DNA from: Pleurotus djamor
Lineage: Eukaryota > Basidiomycota > Agaricomycetes > Agaricales > Pleurotaceae
Assembly (NCBI GenBank): GCA_029747585.1
Contig: JAPEVF010000515.1
Location: 1 to 32,529 of the forward strand
Length of the DNA: 32,529 nt
Reading direction: 5' to 3'
Numbering within the stretch: the stretch's first letter is position 1; every line of letters starts with the position of its first letter. The translations under genes and the position numbers were made by a program. The notes beneath the pieces are model-generated. The model was given only the letters and a program-made list of their open reading frames with translations. It was not told the origin of the DNA and did no database searches. Below, piece after piece: positions 9,158 to 19,537 of this stretch.

Positions 9158-10924
9158 TCACGAAAAATGACTTGGCCGTTGTATAGTGCTCATCGGATGT
9201 AGATTACTTGACCTTTTCGGATTCCTGCAGGCCTTCCTTTCACTCTGACTATTAACCAAATGTCTAGACGCCAATGAGATACCCAGGGTGATGCGAACCC
9301 GCTTCACGGTACCGAATTTCCAATCATGCTTTGACCTTCTCCGTATGTACGTGAATACCACACTCGCCTCCCTTTTCACGGACCCGTACTTGCCACGCCA
9401 TGCGGTGGCCCACACTAACAAGTCTTCTCGTAGACCATGACAAGATACGCGATGGAGACTAGACCACACGACGACGACCATGGGTGGCAGAGATGATGAG
9501 CAAGAACCTCAAGCAGTGCCCGAGATCGAGCGGCCGAAGTTTTGAGGCATGTAGGATACCTTGAACGGGTGAGTGTGTGCACTACGTTCATCTGTTCGAC
9601 TGACTGCCCTTCAAGTGGGGATGCGTAACGGAGACGGTCACGGCTGTGTCGAGCACGAGGACAAGGCAGCGGACGTAGGCAAAGAAGGGGAATAGCTGGT
9701 GGAGGAGGGTGTGTAGGTCATGGTGGTGGTGGTTGTGGTGGCTAGCGAGCAAGTAGTCGGTCCGGACGTGTGGTCGAAACCAAGCTACCTGTGATGGCAG
9801 GAAAAGCCGTACTTTACATTGAGTATCTCCTCCCATTCATACCATGCTCTAGATGGAATGAGGAGATCAAAACTTGAATGTGCGACGGTGAAGGGATTGA
9901 GCTGGGATCATCCTAGCCCGTCATCATAGCATAGTCCAGGTTCCAGAGTCGCTAATCGACGCCAACATAACGGAAACCCCTTCGTAGCGCTCCCAGTACC
10001 AGCATCCAACCACGAACCCAGCCGAATGCATTCCGTTCCCTTTCCTGTACATGACCCTGTTCCGCGTATTCTTCCTCTTGTGGTCGTTCCTCCAAAAGTC
10101 ATCTAAATCCCAAATCCTAGCTATCACCCGGCACACGGAGCATCCGCGTCCCTACCACGCAGGACAGTCATTGATCAAGGAGCGGCGGCGGCGGCGACGA
10201 CATGGATACCCATTCCGAGAGAGGAGCCAAAGTGGGAGGGTCTCGATGAGATGACAGATATATGGCAGAGACGAGGTCTTCGAGTGGTGGTGTTAGACTG
10301 GATCTCCACGATGACAATGTGGGCAACGGTGGGGACACGGACGGTGGTGGCGGTGGTCGTGATCGTGATTGTGATCGCGATTGCGCTCACTGGTGGGGAG
10401 CCTGTCCTGTTCCTTCCTCTTCATCCTCCCATCAACCACCCGTCTAACTGCACGCCTCCACTATTCACTCGTGTCCAACCTTCGATCGATTCGTATAGGC
10501 AGCGCGCGAGCTGTGAGTACTCTTGGTGCGGCGGTAGCGGGGACTAGGGATGTCCTGACGCGAGCGGAAGATGGGTGGTGTTGAGGTAGGGGTCATCGAA
10601 TTTGGAAAGACCTGGTATAGCCTAGATGAGGCCGAGTGAGCAGTGATATTGAAGGGTAGGATGATTGGGGAGGGGCGAGTAGGAGAGGGAAGGGCAGGGC
10701 AGGGAGGAGGAAGAACAAAGACTTACCCAATGGAATTCTGGAAGCCTATACTCCGCTAGNAAAAAACCCTCCACGAAGTAGACGAGAATCGTGGTTCCCC
10801 GCTCCAAGGAGGTTTTGGTGTCGTGGTTTGGGTATCGGATATGGCCAGTGTAAGTGAGCCTTGATGTCAGCGAGGTGGTCCGTGCATAGGATGGGTTTTG
10901 ATATTTGAGTACTTGAGTATCCAC
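9158..10924 (-). pseudogene. Relic C: membrane/secreted family exons beside HET gene C
   Basis: Minus-strand segments resemble the other membrane-family copies. The segment 10900-10860 (SYARTTSLTS frame) matches the CARTTYQAP segment at about 15445. The block 10390-10250 is a Thr/Val/Ile-rich stalk followed by NTTTRRPRLCHISV, the same motif as at 1.4 kb. Between 10136 and 9588 are further hydrophobic or basic pieces, and 9481-9158 is an ATG-initiated ORF (MVVVVWSSLHRVSC). The frames do not join into one gene and one base is N (10760). I read it as a decayed third copy of the cassette seen at 1.0-2.5 kb and 16-17.8 kb. Confidence 0.35.
10760..10760. other. Ambiguous base N before a homopolymer
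   Basis: An N precedes an A6 run. A second N at 11148 also precedes an A-run. This pattern suggests homopolymer-length uncertainty in the assembly, so nearby frameshifts should be treated with caution. Confidence 0.8.
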
Positions 10925-12820
10925 TGCAGTAGACGTCGTTGAATCGGCAGCATGAGCACCTAAGCAGCGAAGTTCAGTGTGAAAACCGGGGAGGATGAGA
11001 GGGGAAAAAACGTACCATTCATCGTCCAGCTACTCTAGGAAAGCCAGCGCTGACAGCAGCATTCCCATCGCATAGTTCCTCGCTTTACTTCGTCACCCAT
11101 CGCATCCGCAACATCTTATCCATCCAATGTTCACCGTAGAGCGTAAGNAAAAAATTGCCGCGTCGAGGATCGGAGGTCGTGCGTGTGTTGCCGTTCATGA
11201 GCGCGACAGATGGCTGATAGATGCGGTAGTTTAGGCCAGAGTGATAGCGAGACAAACCGAGTAGATCTAGAGATGATCTATCTCAGCCTACAAAATCATG
11301 GTCATCGAGGAGGGAAGCACAATGTGACAGCCTGACTTAGCAACCTGGTTGATTAACCGCGAGAACCTTTCTTTCTCACGGTCACTTACCAACCATTTCG
11401 ATTTACAAATAATTTCTTTGCTTCTTTCCTTCTTCACCAACACCAATTCTCGGCTCAACACTCAGTCGATTCCGCTCTTCAGGTCGGTCTCTGAGCAATC
11501 TATTGGTGACGACAATCTTCTACATGACCGATCCTGCGCACTAGCTACTGATGACCCTCAGAGTCCAGTCGGGATTGATCATTTCGTCCGCGAAAGTGCT
11601 CGAATTGAACGTACAAGACGGTTCACCGCCAGTTTTCCCCTCCTGCTTTGCACCGTCTTGCTCATCTATTCTGCCATCTTATTATCATACTCGTGTCACT
11701 AACGGGAAGGTCTTAAATAGCTACTCTCTTTCTCTCGCACCGGCGTTGATCCCAAAGTCCCTGACTACTAAGCGAGACCATTCCTCGTGCCAAATCCTGT
11801 CTTCTCTATTCGACGGTCCCTCGCTGCGTCGTCTAACGCAGCTCTTCTCTGGAATTCTCTACAGTTTCTCGCCGTTTAATCCCGTCGCTCTCTTATACAT
11901 ACTATCACCTGCGACACGAAATCAACTCTGTGCTCTTGCGATTTCGATCCGACCGCTCAGATACTACCTCGTTTCTTCCTACATTTGGATGATACTCGTT
12001 CTACTTCATGGTCGAAAGCGAGGATTTATGGTCCCTTCCTCGTCCCACAATCTTCTCACTCCTCGTACTCCTCAATCTCTTAACGTTTCACTAGAAACAC
12101 ATCCCCCGGTATCGCCCGTCAGCCACATCGGCACGTCAGTCCTAGCGCATGCTCCATATCCTTTATGACTCAGAGGCCGTTCAACCTTCCGCCAGCTTCC
12201 CGTATGTCTACAAATCAGATGAAACATGATAGAAATGAAGCCGCCGGAAAGAGACCATTTGAATTGGTACGCAGGCTCTCCATTCTCCTCTCATCGTGAT
12301 TTCCATCCAGTCCAAAGACATTTTAGACGTTTCGTATCAAACTTTCTGGCTTGCGTACTGGTATCCCAACGGACAAATTCAAGTCACTGTAAGGAGGACC
12401 ATATCGCGGAGAGTTTGAATACGGTGCTTGTCGCCCGCACCGTGAACACCTTCATGATCGATCCTTCATAGGCCGACACGCGCCTCTCCAGCTCCTCAAC
12501 TGTAGAGAAGAAACTAGCGTGGAGGATCTACAAAGAAAGTGGGACGAATGTTTGCTCTAACGTCGAGAGAATATTTCTACATAGAGTACATGGAATACGG
12601 TCGGTGCATACATGGAGCTTGGTCGACGTTTGGAGGGGGTGTTTACCGATACCACTCTACAGTGTACGGTTGTATCTGGAAGATATACTCTAGCCGTGAA
12701 TTCGGCCTTGTATACCACTACCCGTCATCTCCTGTTCGCAGCCACAGATTCGACAGGGAAGCGTCTCCGGCTTTTAATTACCCTCAGCTGGTGTATCTGT
12801 ATCCTCGGCGCCTTGTGAAA
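10925..12820. other. Non-coding 3' flank of HET gene C with a family-shared block
   Basis: A segment at 11336-11366 (CTTAGCAACCTGGTTGATTA) is shared, with changes, with 2454-2484 and 17971-18001, always on the far 3' side of a HET gene. A 205-codon plus-strand frame (11551-12168) starts with ATG. It is Ser/Leu/Pro-rich, lies in a pyrimidine-biased tract and has no counterpart in the two paralogous blocks, so I do not call it a gene. The remains of HET C's lost 3' exons probably lie at 12,700-12,850. An N is present at 11148. Confidence 0.4.
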
Positions 12821-12824
12821 GCCA

Positions 12825-13789
12825 TTAATGACGTGCGGAAGACGGATTTACACGTACAACTTTTGGATCACCACGATACACCCTGACTGCCTCATCACAT
12901 GCTTGACAGAGTCGTCGGAGAGCACTTTCGAGGCCTTCACCATACAAAGGGACCATGTAAACGCTGAGGAGAGAAATCAAGGAATAGGCCATGTCTTCTT
13001 CACAAGTTGTAACACGGCCTCTGGCCCATTCGAGTATGGTGTCTTTGGACCGCGGACTTGGTCCATATTTCTGTCGCACAAACACGCCAGAGATGCCTAT
13101 TCGAAGTGGATGAGGTGGAAGATAAGCGGTATATGACGATGTCCAAGCTCACCGGTCGCTTCTGATACATATTCCTCAACCCAGCCCTTCGTGTACCCGC
13201 GTAGGTCGTCCCGTTCAAAATCGAACTGGCAAGGAGAGACTCGTGTCCAATCACCGTAATAGAAGGCTAGTCGAGTCGGCGCCAGCAATTCCTGCAATGT
13301 CCATCCACGAGTGAACCAAGAGGACTTGCGGAACGACTCGCGATCAGAGGCATCTGCAAGGTAAACGATGCAGACTTCGGCGTGCCAATAATACCAAAAC
13401 ATTGACTGGATTGAATCTCCAAGCTCTCGTGCATTTTCCCGGTCGATGCACACACTATCCATCCAAACATATCGACAACCATATGTCTTCGAGGCGACTT
13501 GGCAGAATTTCTGAAATTTGCGATTCGAAATTGGTGAAGATCGCGACCGCTCCTTGAGCTCCTTGTAGCTCATCTCGTTTTCATCCCAACGGTGGGATAG
13601 GATAGCATATGTCTCGGTGGGATGAGGCTCACTGGTGAAGCATCGCATTTTGGTATCAAAAACCCGGACTGGGTCCTGTGGGAAGAGAGAGAAGATACAA
13701 AGTGGGGTGTGATCAGATCAGCAGAACAAAACCAAGGTGCAGAAAGATATACTCACGAATATGTTCCTGATTGAGGGGGAGGGAGACAT
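12825..13789 (-). CDS. HET-domain protein C (shortened paralog)
   Basis: Three exons on the minus strand: 13789-13757, 13675-13153 and 13096-12825, giving 275 residues. Introns are GT-AG (81 and 56 nt) in phases 0 and 1, at the same places as in HET A and B. HET motifs: YAILSHRWD at 34-42, YVWMDSVCIDREN near 80-92 and WFTRGWTLQELLAP near 131-144. The follow-on block is EEDMAYSLISLLSV then YGEGLESA. A GTACGT at 12857-12852 sits exactly where A and B have their third donor. The matching acceptor region (about 12755) reads CCTGTCG instead of CCTTCAG, and a stop follows soon after. The frame therefore runs on to TAA at 12825 and the Cys-rich tail is absent. C is the most divergent of the three. 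Confidence 0.8.
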
Positions 13790-13989
13790 GGGTTGAAGGG
13801 GGAACTGTAGCAGCGGGCATTAAGTTGTGTCTGGCTGCGCTGCAATTCAACGGCCAATACAGCATCCAGGAGGGTCGTTAAACCGACACAGCCCTCAGTC
13901 CTTGCCGGTGCACAGCATTCTTCACAAAGCGATGTCCCAGTTAAACAAATGAAGCACCATACCAAGATACAACACCACTAATATCGCGC

Positions 13990-15090
13990 AGAGGTCATGG
14001 CTGAGCGCATAGTCATATCGAAGGCAGTCGTCAAAGTGGAAGATTGCATAAAAGTTATCCTATGTCGATCCTCAGTAAGAACTAGCATTTGTCGTTGATA
14101 AATACAGCAGCGGAGTCCCTGAGTCATTGCCTTCCTACCCATCTTCTTCTTCCCCCAAAGAACCTCCGCCCCCCAAAACCCCGAGCACCACGCTACGAAG
14201 CATGCAAGCACGCTGATGTCCGGCACAACAGTCATAGGCCAGAGAGGCGGTGACACCATTGACGTCAAAACCATGCTCGGAACGCCTACGCGCGCGGTGG
14301 TTTCATCAGGACCAGTCTCCCCTCTACTCTCCGCCCCAGCTCAACCATCTCTGCCATCTTCATTGGCTTCGGAACGAACGGCAGCAGCTACGTTCCCTGG
14401 TCCGTCCGTCCCTCCACATGTTCCTCCACATGTTCCTCCTCCCTTCCATCTCCTCGGTGCCTCCACAATCCCAGGTACCCAAGAGAGGGAGAACGAACGC
14501 TCCAACAAGATAGCCACACGGCAGAGAGTACCGGCGATGGCGACAGTATATGTATGCTCGGGAATCAATGAGGATAGGTCCGAAAAGGAGGGAGACGCGT
14601 GCAGTCCAGACTGCGCAACGAGAATGACCTCCTGTCCTCTCGACTGAATGCCGTTTGGTAAGGGGGACCGGGGGTAACGTAAACTTGGACTGAGGGAGTT
14701 GGTAAGGGAAAAGAGGTGGAGGTGGAGGTCGTGGTCGTGGTCGTGGTCATCCTGATATTCGTGGTCGGACTTGTGATCGCGGTTGGAAGCAGTGAGTCGC
14801 TGCCTCTGATTTCCACATTGATCCATCGAACGCAGCATCTCCGTAACGGATCGGGATCGCAATATTCGTGCCATTCGCACAAGCGATGTTTGGGAAGGGA
14901 CGACTTGATGCATGTAGCAGAGGTGTTTGTAGGCAAGGTGTGTATTTGCCGTCGGGACATGAGCGTACTCGAGGTCGCATAGTCTATGTTGGTGGAGTCA
15001 GCGGGGGTGTTGGCGGGGCGGATGACAGGGAAGAGAGTGAAGGGTGGAGAAAGGAGGACTCGGAGGGAAGGAGGGAAGACGGGAACAAGG
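13990..15090 (-). pseudogene. Relic D2: stalk plus membrane-helix copy of the secreted/membrane family
   Basis: Minus-strand pieces in order: DGKYTPCLQTPLLHASSRPF then NIACANGTNIAIP (about 14960-14850), a Ser/Thr-rich stalk (MTTTTTTTSTSTSF, about 14755-14700), and a hydrophobic segment followed by lysines (DISVLACFVAWCSGFWG then KKK, about 14230-14150). That order suggests an exoplasmic Cys region, a stalk and a single helix with a basic anchor. The stalk, antisense to a (GTGGTC)n-like tract, is what makes poly-Val frames on the plus strand. The pieces lie in different frames. Some shifts may be introns, but at least part of the copy seems broken. Related units occur at 23.5-25.9 kb. Confidence 0.4.
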
Positions 15091-15144
15091 TGCTTGAGTA
15101 CTTACCGATCTGTCAGGACTCGATACCGACGCTGACGATTCCTT

Positions 15145-16250
15145 TTACAACTTAGCCAAAACCATCACCAGAGCTGAGAATAACACCGCCGTGGATAACA
15201 GCCCCAGCATCAACACGAGTACCGACACCAGCAGGACCTGAGCAAAGACAAGGATTTTCCTTCCCTTCCATCTTGAACGGATACATCCGACCACCGACGA
15301 CCGACAGACGACAACGCCCATCTCGAGGCAGGAGTAGAGAGAGGGTCTGTGAGAGACGTTAGAGCGAAGGGATGAACGCAGGACGATTGAAGAGACGGAG
15401 GGGAGGGGGTTACTTGCGGGCGCTTGGTAGGTGGTCCGTGCACAGAATGGATGGTGTACGCGTGTCGTCGTTAGGATCTGTGGGACAACGTTCAGAGGGA
15501 GGGGAGAGGAGGTGGATAGAGGAAACATACACATCGTGTCCTGTGATAAAAGGAAAGCACCAGGAGCGACGGTACAGACGGCTCCGGAGAGGCTGCCGTC
15601 TATCTCGAGCGTTTCATTATTGACGTCGACGATTACCATTCCTCCACCACCCAGAAACAGAGCCACGGAATCGAGTATCGTTAGGTTGGCGTGTTGGAGG
15701 AAGACGGAGAGGGACGAGCACGCTGCGCGGATGTACACTGGTAGAGCTGTTTGGTCGACTGGATTTGGTCGACGTGGGCGAAATATTGGAGGATTAGCTA
15801 TTCAGCGCCAGCGACAGTATATCAGAGGTCACGCTGGAGATGAAAAGGGGAGAAGAGACGCACAGTGTGGGCCTGACGTTGCGTTGCAATCCCAAGCGAC
15901 GGTGTCCGAATCTTTCCCTTCATTCGAACACAGTGGCGGCGTTGTCATCAAAGAGGTTGAAACCGGTGATCTAATGGATTGGTGAGCGTAGCCAGAGCAA
16001 AAAACGGAGAAGAGAACTCACCGGGTGCATCTGAGAGAATTCAGCCTTCAAATTTTCAAAATGCAAGGACGATGTCGACGGCGTCGTCCGCGAGTGCGCG
16101 AGAAAGCCAGAATTTGAACGTTGCATTCGAGCTCGAGTTTGCTAAACGTGCGTTGTCGTTGATGATGGCGTTGAGGAACGAAGCGAGCTCGTTGGTGGGA
16201 AAAAGAGTCAGGAACATGGTTGTCGGTCCGATTCGGAGTCAATAGTCGTT
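15145..16250 (-). CDS. Gene D1: putative secreted or membrane-anchored protein, best-preserved family copy
   Basis: Exon series on the minus strand, partial at the 5' end. CSNEGKDSDTVAWDCNATSG (about 15927-15868) ends in a gtgcgt donor. After a TAG acceptor near 15806 comes SNPPIFRPRRPN, then a long open exon (NLTILDSVALFLGGGGMVIV and DVNNETLEIDG, ending LLSQDT) with a donor near 15528. A short exon follows at about 15483-15420. The last exon (about 15355-15145) ends in a strongly hydrophobic C-terminus, VFAQVLLVSVLVLMLGLLS, and TAA. N-glycosylation sites, paired cysteines and beta-rich segments suggest an exported domain with a C-terminal membrane anchor. The same hydrophobic C-terminus, in the same frame and followed by a stop, recurs at about 24920-24795. 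Segments near 16220-16020 may be earlier exons but contain stops. Confidence 0.45.
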
Positions 16251-16279
16251 GGCCAATCAGACGCTGTCCCTGTGATGTC

Positions 16280-17750
16280 ATACCCAGGGACACCTTCGGA
16301 CAGCCCATCCTAGATAGATACCTACAACGGCACAACGACGCCAATATTCGAGCAGGGAGGTGCCATTGACCATGGTGTGAGGGATGGACAGTATGTCCGT
16401 GAGCTGCACAAGCAACCGACGTTTGAACAAGAAGGAAACGGCGTTGGGCCCGACGACATGGAGAGGGGATGTAGCTGGTGGTTGATGATCGATGATGAGC
16501 GAACACTTCCTTCTACGATCAATCAAACATGTCCCTGTGGTAGGATACATGTCCCAGTCGACAACACAGACACGTAACCATCAGAATCGTGAAACAGTAG
16601 CAGCGTCTGTTTCGCTGGGACCAGGGTCTTCATCGTCGTTTCCAGCGTGAACCTCCCTACACACATCCCCTTCCCTCCCCATCCATGTCCGTCTTCCTCT
16701 GTCCTCCCAGGGTACTCCAGTACCATGTCCACGACCGCGCAGAGGGAGCATCCGCATCCGTACCAAGTACGATAGCCATCGACCAGAGGAGGGCTGCGAC
16801 GACGCGATAACCAATAATGACATGGTTTGAATAACGGAGATGTGACAGAGAGAAAGTCCTCATCCGCTTGGCTCATCGGCGTCCAAAGGCGTGGTTCTAA
16901 CCTGATTGCTAGCGACGACGTTGTGGGCGGCGGCAAGGGGTCGCGTGGTAGTGGGGTAGAAGGCGATGGCCGAGATCATGTTCGTGTTCGTGCGCCCAGT
17001 TGGAGGCGGGGGATCCGCTCTTTTCCTTGCCAATGATGCTCTATTATTCCCCATATCCAACCATCGACCGACTTGCGCAAGCATCAACACATATTGAAGG
17101 AAAATCGGTACCGTGGTCGCGTGGAGTAGAGACGTGGATCTAGGAAGTAGACCGATGAACGCTCGAACGCTTGAGATGACCTAGACGGAGTCAAGTGAGT
17201 AAGAGTAAAAATGCTAGAGGTATACAGAAAGGGAGAGGGAAGGACGAAGACTCACCGTGTATTTCGCAAAGCAGGCAGAGGCGAATTCAAAGGCGAAACC
17301 AACGACAAGACTGGGACCTGGCCGTTTTTCCTTCATGCTCGGGTGGTAGTTTGTGTGCACGCGTGGGTTAGATATGGTAGCCAGGTGTCGGATGGGGTAT
17401 TTACGCCACAGTGACCAGAGTGTCAACATCTGGAAGAGCGACGCTTAGAGCAAGGAGCAAAAAGGAGAAGAGAGAGAAAAGACGCACTTGAGAAAAGAGT
17501 ACAGACGTCGTCTCTTCGTAGGTTCGCCGTCCAATTCCTCCAGAAGCACTGGAGGTAGCACAAGCACCAGCACGTGAACCTCATGCACCTCGAATATCGC
17601 AAACAATGGCGCCAATGTCGCTGCTGGAGGAGGTCGGTTTGAAGCGCTTCTGATCTGATCCTCCAAAGTCATACCCAAGATCCATTGTCCCCATTCGTCT
17701 CTTATGGCCTCGCTAATATCCCCAACGACCAATTACCATCATCGAGGTTT
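16280..17750 (-). pseudogene. Relic B: membrane family exons linked to the HET gene B block
   Basis: Minus-strand exon-like pieces: about 17725-17490 (ISEAIRDEWGQWILGMTLED, long and open, ending LLEELDGEPTKRRRLYSFLK), about 17350-17257 (SLVVGFAFEFASACFAKYT before a gtgagt donor), about 16985-16920 (FYPTTTRPLAAAHNVVAS) and about 16810-16760 (YRVVAALLWSMAIVLGT, hydrophobic). The first two align with frameshifted equivalents at 2.2-1.8 kb, and TTTRPL corresponds to TTTRGL at 1.4 kb. The first exon is intact here and broken in relic A. The pieces may form one gene with D1, but I could not join them. No known family is assigned. Confidence 0.4.
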
Positions 17751-19400
17751 GGTAGGCTTGAGGAAAGTCGTTCATGGGAGTGTCAACAGATCGACCGGCA
17801 GGGGACGCGTAAGCCCGGGAAAAGTAGGTCAGAAAGAGGAAGGCATTGGTTCAGTAATGTTCAAAGCTCGAGTGCGTAAGATTGTGTCATTCTCGCCTTC
17901 TTTTGGTGGCAGTTGGAGGTGTTGATGAGCACATCCTAGAGGGAAACATGGAACGATCTCAGAGGTCGTTGACTTAGCGAGCTGACTTAATTGACTGTGA
18001 GAAAGTCCTCTTCCCACGGACTCTTAACTTTAAGATTTTTCGAATCGATTTTCTCGCCGTCACTTCCAACATTTCCCCCCCTACATGCTTCGACGGCCAT
18101 ACGGTCAGTTTGACTTCTGTGTAATTTTACGGCGTTCCAAGGCTTAACCCAAGCTCAATCGTAGCTCTCAACTGGTAACTACCGGCTGGACTGTAAACAA
18201 CGGTGCAAGGACGTCGCTCGCGCTGTTATCGTTTCTGCGAAGAGCTCGATCCTTGAATATTGAATCCTTACACCAGTCTTTCAGTGACCTCCTCGTCAAA
18301 TTTGGACTGTTTGACTGCTAAAATCCTCGTTATCANCCATNCCTTTCCCCTGGGGCTTTCAGAATCCATGCTACGACTTGGCTACGACGCGAGCTCAAAT
18401 TTATAAAACGGTCAACCTTAACGTCTGCTTAGTCTGCCCTTCTACATCTTAATGATGGGTCATACTACATCTGCTTTAGGCTTTCTCTCGCTATGAGTAT
18501 GTTTCCGGCTTTTCTTGATGAAGGAACTGCGCGTTCATCCCTGATCGCTCCGGCTCATGCCACTTTCAAGGTTCATCCTAAAGTACCCGTTCAATCCTGC
18601 CGCCACGTCCGTGGATTCTCTGCTCCTCGTTCTCGTTGTTAGTCCCTCAAAATCGCACCGCTACCTCAACGCCTGTCTATCCCCTGATGTAGGGACTCCC
18701 TACTCAGCCAACGTGCCGTCCACCCGGCTCTGAGAACCCCAAGCTACTGGTTCACGGAAAGCCACGATGAAGTTCTTGCAGTATCCTCGAGGTGGATAAC
18801 GGATCTGCCGTTTCCGTAGTCAGGTCAGATGATTTCTTGAGGCGAATACCATCTTATTGAATATCATCGAAAGACTTTGCCTCCGTAATTGATAAAGGTC
18901 ATCTAAGCGATGGACATCCACGCTTCTCGCCGCCGTTGCAACACGGCACCAGCTCGCACCGTCTCAGCCAATATCCGCGTTTTCCGTCACAATACTTCGG
19001 ACTCTGATCAGAACACAGGTCTCCTTTCTGCATTTACTCGACTCAATTTCCGCCCGGGTGATCCCCAAAGTACTCGCTGTAGATGCAAAGGCTAGCGTAT
19101 CAGCAACGGCGGCGGAGGGGTCCTAGGACAGTGGACTAGGTATAGAGTAAAGGTCAGCCATGGGCTATGGGGTACGTGAGTCGTGTTTGGAAACGACGCT
19201 CAGTACATACGACCTCTTACTTTCCCCTTACTTTACTTCGCCGTTTTCGGTCCGCTGTTTTCGTCCTTCGTCGCCCCACCAATTCTCCCTTACAGCTTTT
19301 CGACGGCCGTTAGACTTCTGCGAAACCGGAATTCCCAACCTCAAATAGGCACGACTGACATTTACCGCTCGGTATCCGATACGCTAAAGGGATTGGGCGG
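17751..19400. repeat. Duplicated 3' block of HET gene B, with extra DNA at about 18755-19385
   Basis: The stretch aligns in the same orientation with about 2260-3000. Shared pieces include GTCAACAGATCGACCGGCAG (2271, 17786), GGCTTTCTC then GTATGTTTCCGGC (2759/2779, 18480/18497) and CTCAGCCAACG (2926, 18712). The two copies part near 18755 and rejoin near 19385, so copy B carries about 630 bp that copy A lacks. I see no gene in the extra DNA. Two N bases (18336, 18341) lie in this stretch. Confidence 0.65.
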
Positions 19401-19403
19401 TCG

Positions 19404-19520
19404 CGGTCGTTGTATTAAATAAATAGCTTCACGGGGGTACATAAGGACAAGAAGGAACACAAAATAAAATGAAACATGTAGGTAAGTAAATGGAGGGAGA
19501 TGTGCACCGACGATCTACGT
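19404..19520. repeat. Conserved 3' flank of HET gene B (copy 2)
   Basis: This is a near-identical partner of 3005-3120 (GACAAGAAGGAACACAAAAT is shared exactly). It lies just past the stop codon of HET B at 19538 and is probably the 3' UTR/termination region on the minus strand. Confidence 0.7.
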
Positions 19521-19537
19521 AGGGTATGATAGCGAGG

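Noticed and set aside
11551..12168. 205-codon plus-strand ORF with ATG
   Set aside because: Low-complexity Ser/Leu/Pro composition in a pyrimidine-rich tract, no splice context, and not kept in the two paralogous blocks that share its flanks.
14716..14982. Plus-strand frame starting with a poly-valine run, looking like a membrane segment
   Set aside because: It is antisense to a Thr-rich stalk. The minus strand has matching segments in sister copies, so the valine run is a codon shadow. The same applies to plus-strand frames near 10251 and 23153.
15431..15985. 184-codon plus-strand ORF
   Set aside because: It lies opposite the D1 exons, has Arg-rich shadow composition and lacks an intron pattern.
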